NCBI RefSeq assembly: GCF_015548375.1
Contig: NZ_JADMWW010000012.1
Span: 1-64,000, forward strand
Length of the DNA: 64,000 bases
Source of the DNA: Collinsella aerofaciens
Lineage (GTDB): Bacteria; Actinomycetota; Coriobacteriia; Coriobacteriales; Coriobacteriaceae
Reading direction: 5' to 3'
Of the stretch, positions 62,530 to 64,000 are shown piece after piece. The notes beneath the pieces were generated by a model. The model was not told the DNA's origin. It saw nothing but the letters and a program-made list of their open reading frames with translations, and ran no database searches. Numbering within the stretch: the first letter of the stretch is position 1; every line of letters begins with the position of its first letter. A program made the translations under genes and the position numbers.

Positions 62530-63348
62530 ATGGCTGAGATGACGCTCGAGGGTGTGGACGCTCGTCCTGAGGACTCCGCGTTTGCCCTGGGCCGCGTGCA
62601 TTCGATCGAGACGATGGGAACGGTCGATGGACCTGGCATTCGCTTTGTGGTGTTTGTTCAGGGCTGCCCCATGCGCTGTGCGTATTGCCACAACCCCGAT
62701 ACCTGGTCGGTTAACGGCGGCACGATGGTGACCGTCGAGCACCTGATGGACGAGTTCCAGAGCAACCATGAGTTTTACCGCAGCGGTGGTATTACGGTAT
62801 CCGGCGGCGAGCCGCTCCTGCAGCCTGAGTTTTTGGCCGACCTGTTCCGCGCAATGCACAACAACCCCGATGGCCGCGTGCATACCTGCTTGGATAGCTG
62901 CGGCTATGCGTTCGATCCCGCGCATCCCGAGAAGTTCGATGCCGTACTCAACGAGACCGATATGGTGCTGCTCGACATTAAGCACGCCGATCCCGTCGAG
63001 CATAAAAAGCTGACCGGTTGCGATCCCGCACGCATTCTGGCGTTTGGTGATGAGCTTGCGCGCCGCAAGATTAAGGTCGTTATCCGCCACGTGGTGGTGC
63101 CGGGCATTACCGATACGGTTGAGGAGTGCGAGAAGCTCGGTCGCCTCATCGCTCCATGGCACAACGTGGTGGGCCTGGAAATGCTGCCGTATCACACGAT
63201 GGGCGTTGTCAAGTATGAGCAGCTGGGCATTCCCTATAAGCTCGAGGGCGTGCCCCAGATGGATACCGCGCGCATGCCCGAGCTGCGCAACGCCGTCATG
63301 ACGGGCATGAAAAAGCGCCGCGCGGAACTCAAAAACGCCATCGGCTAG
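62530..63348 (+). CDS. pflA: Pyruvate formate-lyase activating enzyme
   Basis: A radical-SAM enzyme that makes the glycyl radical. The 272-aa protein has the cluster motif at Cys46, Cys50 and Cys53 (QGCPMRCAYC), the SAM-binding GGEPLLQPEF and DIKHADPVEHKKLTG, typical of PflA. Its substrate here should be the separate 83-aa radical protein encoded at 55041 rather than a full-length PFL. An ATG at 62509 would add seven residues and has no better ribosome-binding site. It lies 7 kb from pflB and is separately transcribed. Confidence 0.94.
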   Translation: MAEMTLEGVDARPEDSAFALGRVHSIETMGTVDGPGIRFVVFVQGCPMRCAYCHNPDTWSVNGGTMVTVEHLMDEFQSNHEFYRSGGITVSGGEPLLQPEFLADLFRAMHNNPDGRVHTCLDSCGYAFDPAHPEKFDAVLNETDMVLLDIKHADPVEHKKLTGCDPARILAFGDELARRKIKVVIRHVVVPGITDTVEECEKLGRLIAPWHNVVGLEMLPYHTMGVVKYEQLGIPYKLEGVPQMDTARMPELRNAVMTGMKKRRAELKNAIG

Positions 63349-63430
63349 CGAGCCATTTTCAGGCACTCATTGGGGACAGACTTAAATGAGTGCCCCTGAG
63401 CACCAAGTTGATTGCCAAAGAGCCCCGTCA

Positions 63431-63496
63431 AGTTGCGGTGGAATAGTTCTTGTTTTTCGGCTTATGCGCCCAAACAGGAACTATTCCACCGCAACT
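63431..63496. repeat. Inverted repeat (AAGTTGCGGTG family, copy 2)
   Basis: AGTTGCGGTGGAATAGTTC (63431-63449) pairs perfectly with 63478-63496, and the stem extends further inward with one mismatch. The outer part equals that at 6823-6891. A GGCACTCATTGGGGACAG hairpin (about 63361-63400) precedes it. The 307-bp gap shows no gene. Confidence 0.75.
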
Positions 63497-63655
63497 GCGT
63501 TTTGGGCGGAGATGCGCAACAGAATCGGTGTATTTGCATAGAAACGCTTGTGGTTTCTTTAAAGACGCCTTAAACGCCGCTGAATATCTTTGGAAAGAAA
63601 TGCCTGCTCGGTATTATGCTGCTCGTATATAAAACGGTAGCAATCAGGAGACCAC

Positions 63656-64000
63656 GTGCGAAATAACGCATCGCGGGACGAGTATGTGCCGCAGCATAGC
63701 AGCAGATATGAGACGAAGGGCACGTCTTCGCGTGGCCTCGCTGACGCTCGCATCCGCGTGACGAAGATTGCTGCCATTGGGATGCTAACGTTGGCGGTTA
63801 TTATCCTCGGAATTACCGCCAAAACCTACGCGTCGGAGCGAATGGCACACTCAGATGCGTCAACGGTGCAGACGCAAAACAAAAAGGTCTCTGAATCTAA
63901 AGCCACCGCAAGTCAAACCCTGTCGACAGCGAGCCTCAAGACGAGGCTTTCGAAGGCGGACTTTAACGATATTCCCTCAGGCGATACCGTGCAGACCTTC
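63656..64000 (+). CDS. Membrane-anchored protein, N-terminal part (runs off the window)
   Basis: The frame opens at GTG 63656 behind CAGGAG and stays open to the window end (115 codons). The product starts RNNASRDEYVPQHSSRYE and has one hydrophobic segment (about residues 38-58, IAAIGMLTLAVIILGITA). It continues as a Ser/Thr/Ala-rich extracytoplasmic stretch. It looks like a type II membrane or secreted protein whose functional domain lies beyond the window. I cannot name it. Confidence 0.6.
   Translation, partial: MRNNASRDEYVPQHSSRYETKGTSSRGLADARIRVTKIAAIGMLTLAVIILGITAKTYASERMAHSDASTVQTQNKKVSESKATASQTLSTASLKTRLSKADFNDIPSGDTVQTF

Overview
The window reads as a chromosomal segment of a high-GC, anaerobic, fermentative gut actinobacterium. 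Gene content points to the Coriobacteriia, most likely Collinsella or a close relative: several PTS sugar systems, pyruvate formate-lyase, membrane-anchored LuxR regulators and agmatine fermentation. This placement is inferred from gene content, not from a marker gene. I saw no rRNA, tRNA, phage genes, insertion sequence or CRISPR array.

Region 1 (about 0.2-21 kb) is a lactose/galactose regulon. It holds a lactose PTS (lacE, lacF), 6-phospho-beta-galactosidase (lacG), galactose-6-phosphate isomerase (lacA, lacB), tagatose-6-phosphate kinase (lacC), a LacX-like epimerase and a class II ketose-bisphosphate aldolase. Together these make a complete tagatose-6-phosphate route. The Leloir genes galK and galT lie in the same block. 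Control seems to involve three paralogous LacI-type repressors and one DeoR-type repressor (LacR-like). Shared operator-like dyads sit before lacF, lacA and the aldolase, and before galK and its divergent lacI. An FprA flavodiiron protein and a DUF4143 ATPase are interleaved.

Region 2 (21-28.8 kb) holds a HAD phosphatase, an AraC regulator, an unusual Nudix-Vsr fusion, a Bce-type ABC transporter and a membrane LuxR regulator. Region 3 (29-44 kb) is an agmatine module: putrescine carbamoyltransferase, two agmatine deiminases and two APC antiporters, with no carbamate kinase in view. It also has a second membrane LuxR protein, a soluble LuxR protein, a YtcJ-like amidohydrolase, a MATE exporter and a second DUF4143 ATPase. 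Region 4 (44-52.4 kb) has a decayed kinase-like gene, a GNAT acetyltransferase, DAHP synthase and a MarR-ABC-ABC operon.

Region 5 (52.9-63.3 kb) begins with a pyruvate formate-lyase encoded in two pieces. The 683-residue catalytic protein lacks the glycyl-radical domain, and a separate 83-residue gene supplies it. The activase pflA is about 7 kb downstream. Between them is a sucrose/fructoside unit (LacI regulator, two GH32-type hydrolases, PTS IIBC) and a DegV protein. The window ends inside a membrane-anchored protein gene.

The intergenic DNA is rich in structured repeats. (A) A modular element abuts the stop codons of lacB, lacC and aroF in the same orientation, with compensatory stem changes. 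(B) A 217-bp element occurs twice without indels. (C) Two giant perfect hairpins have unrelated stems but share an internal-loop sequence, one after the aldolase and one after the pfl pair. Many smaller inverted repeats are also present. The split PFL and the structured 3'-end elements are the most interesting items.
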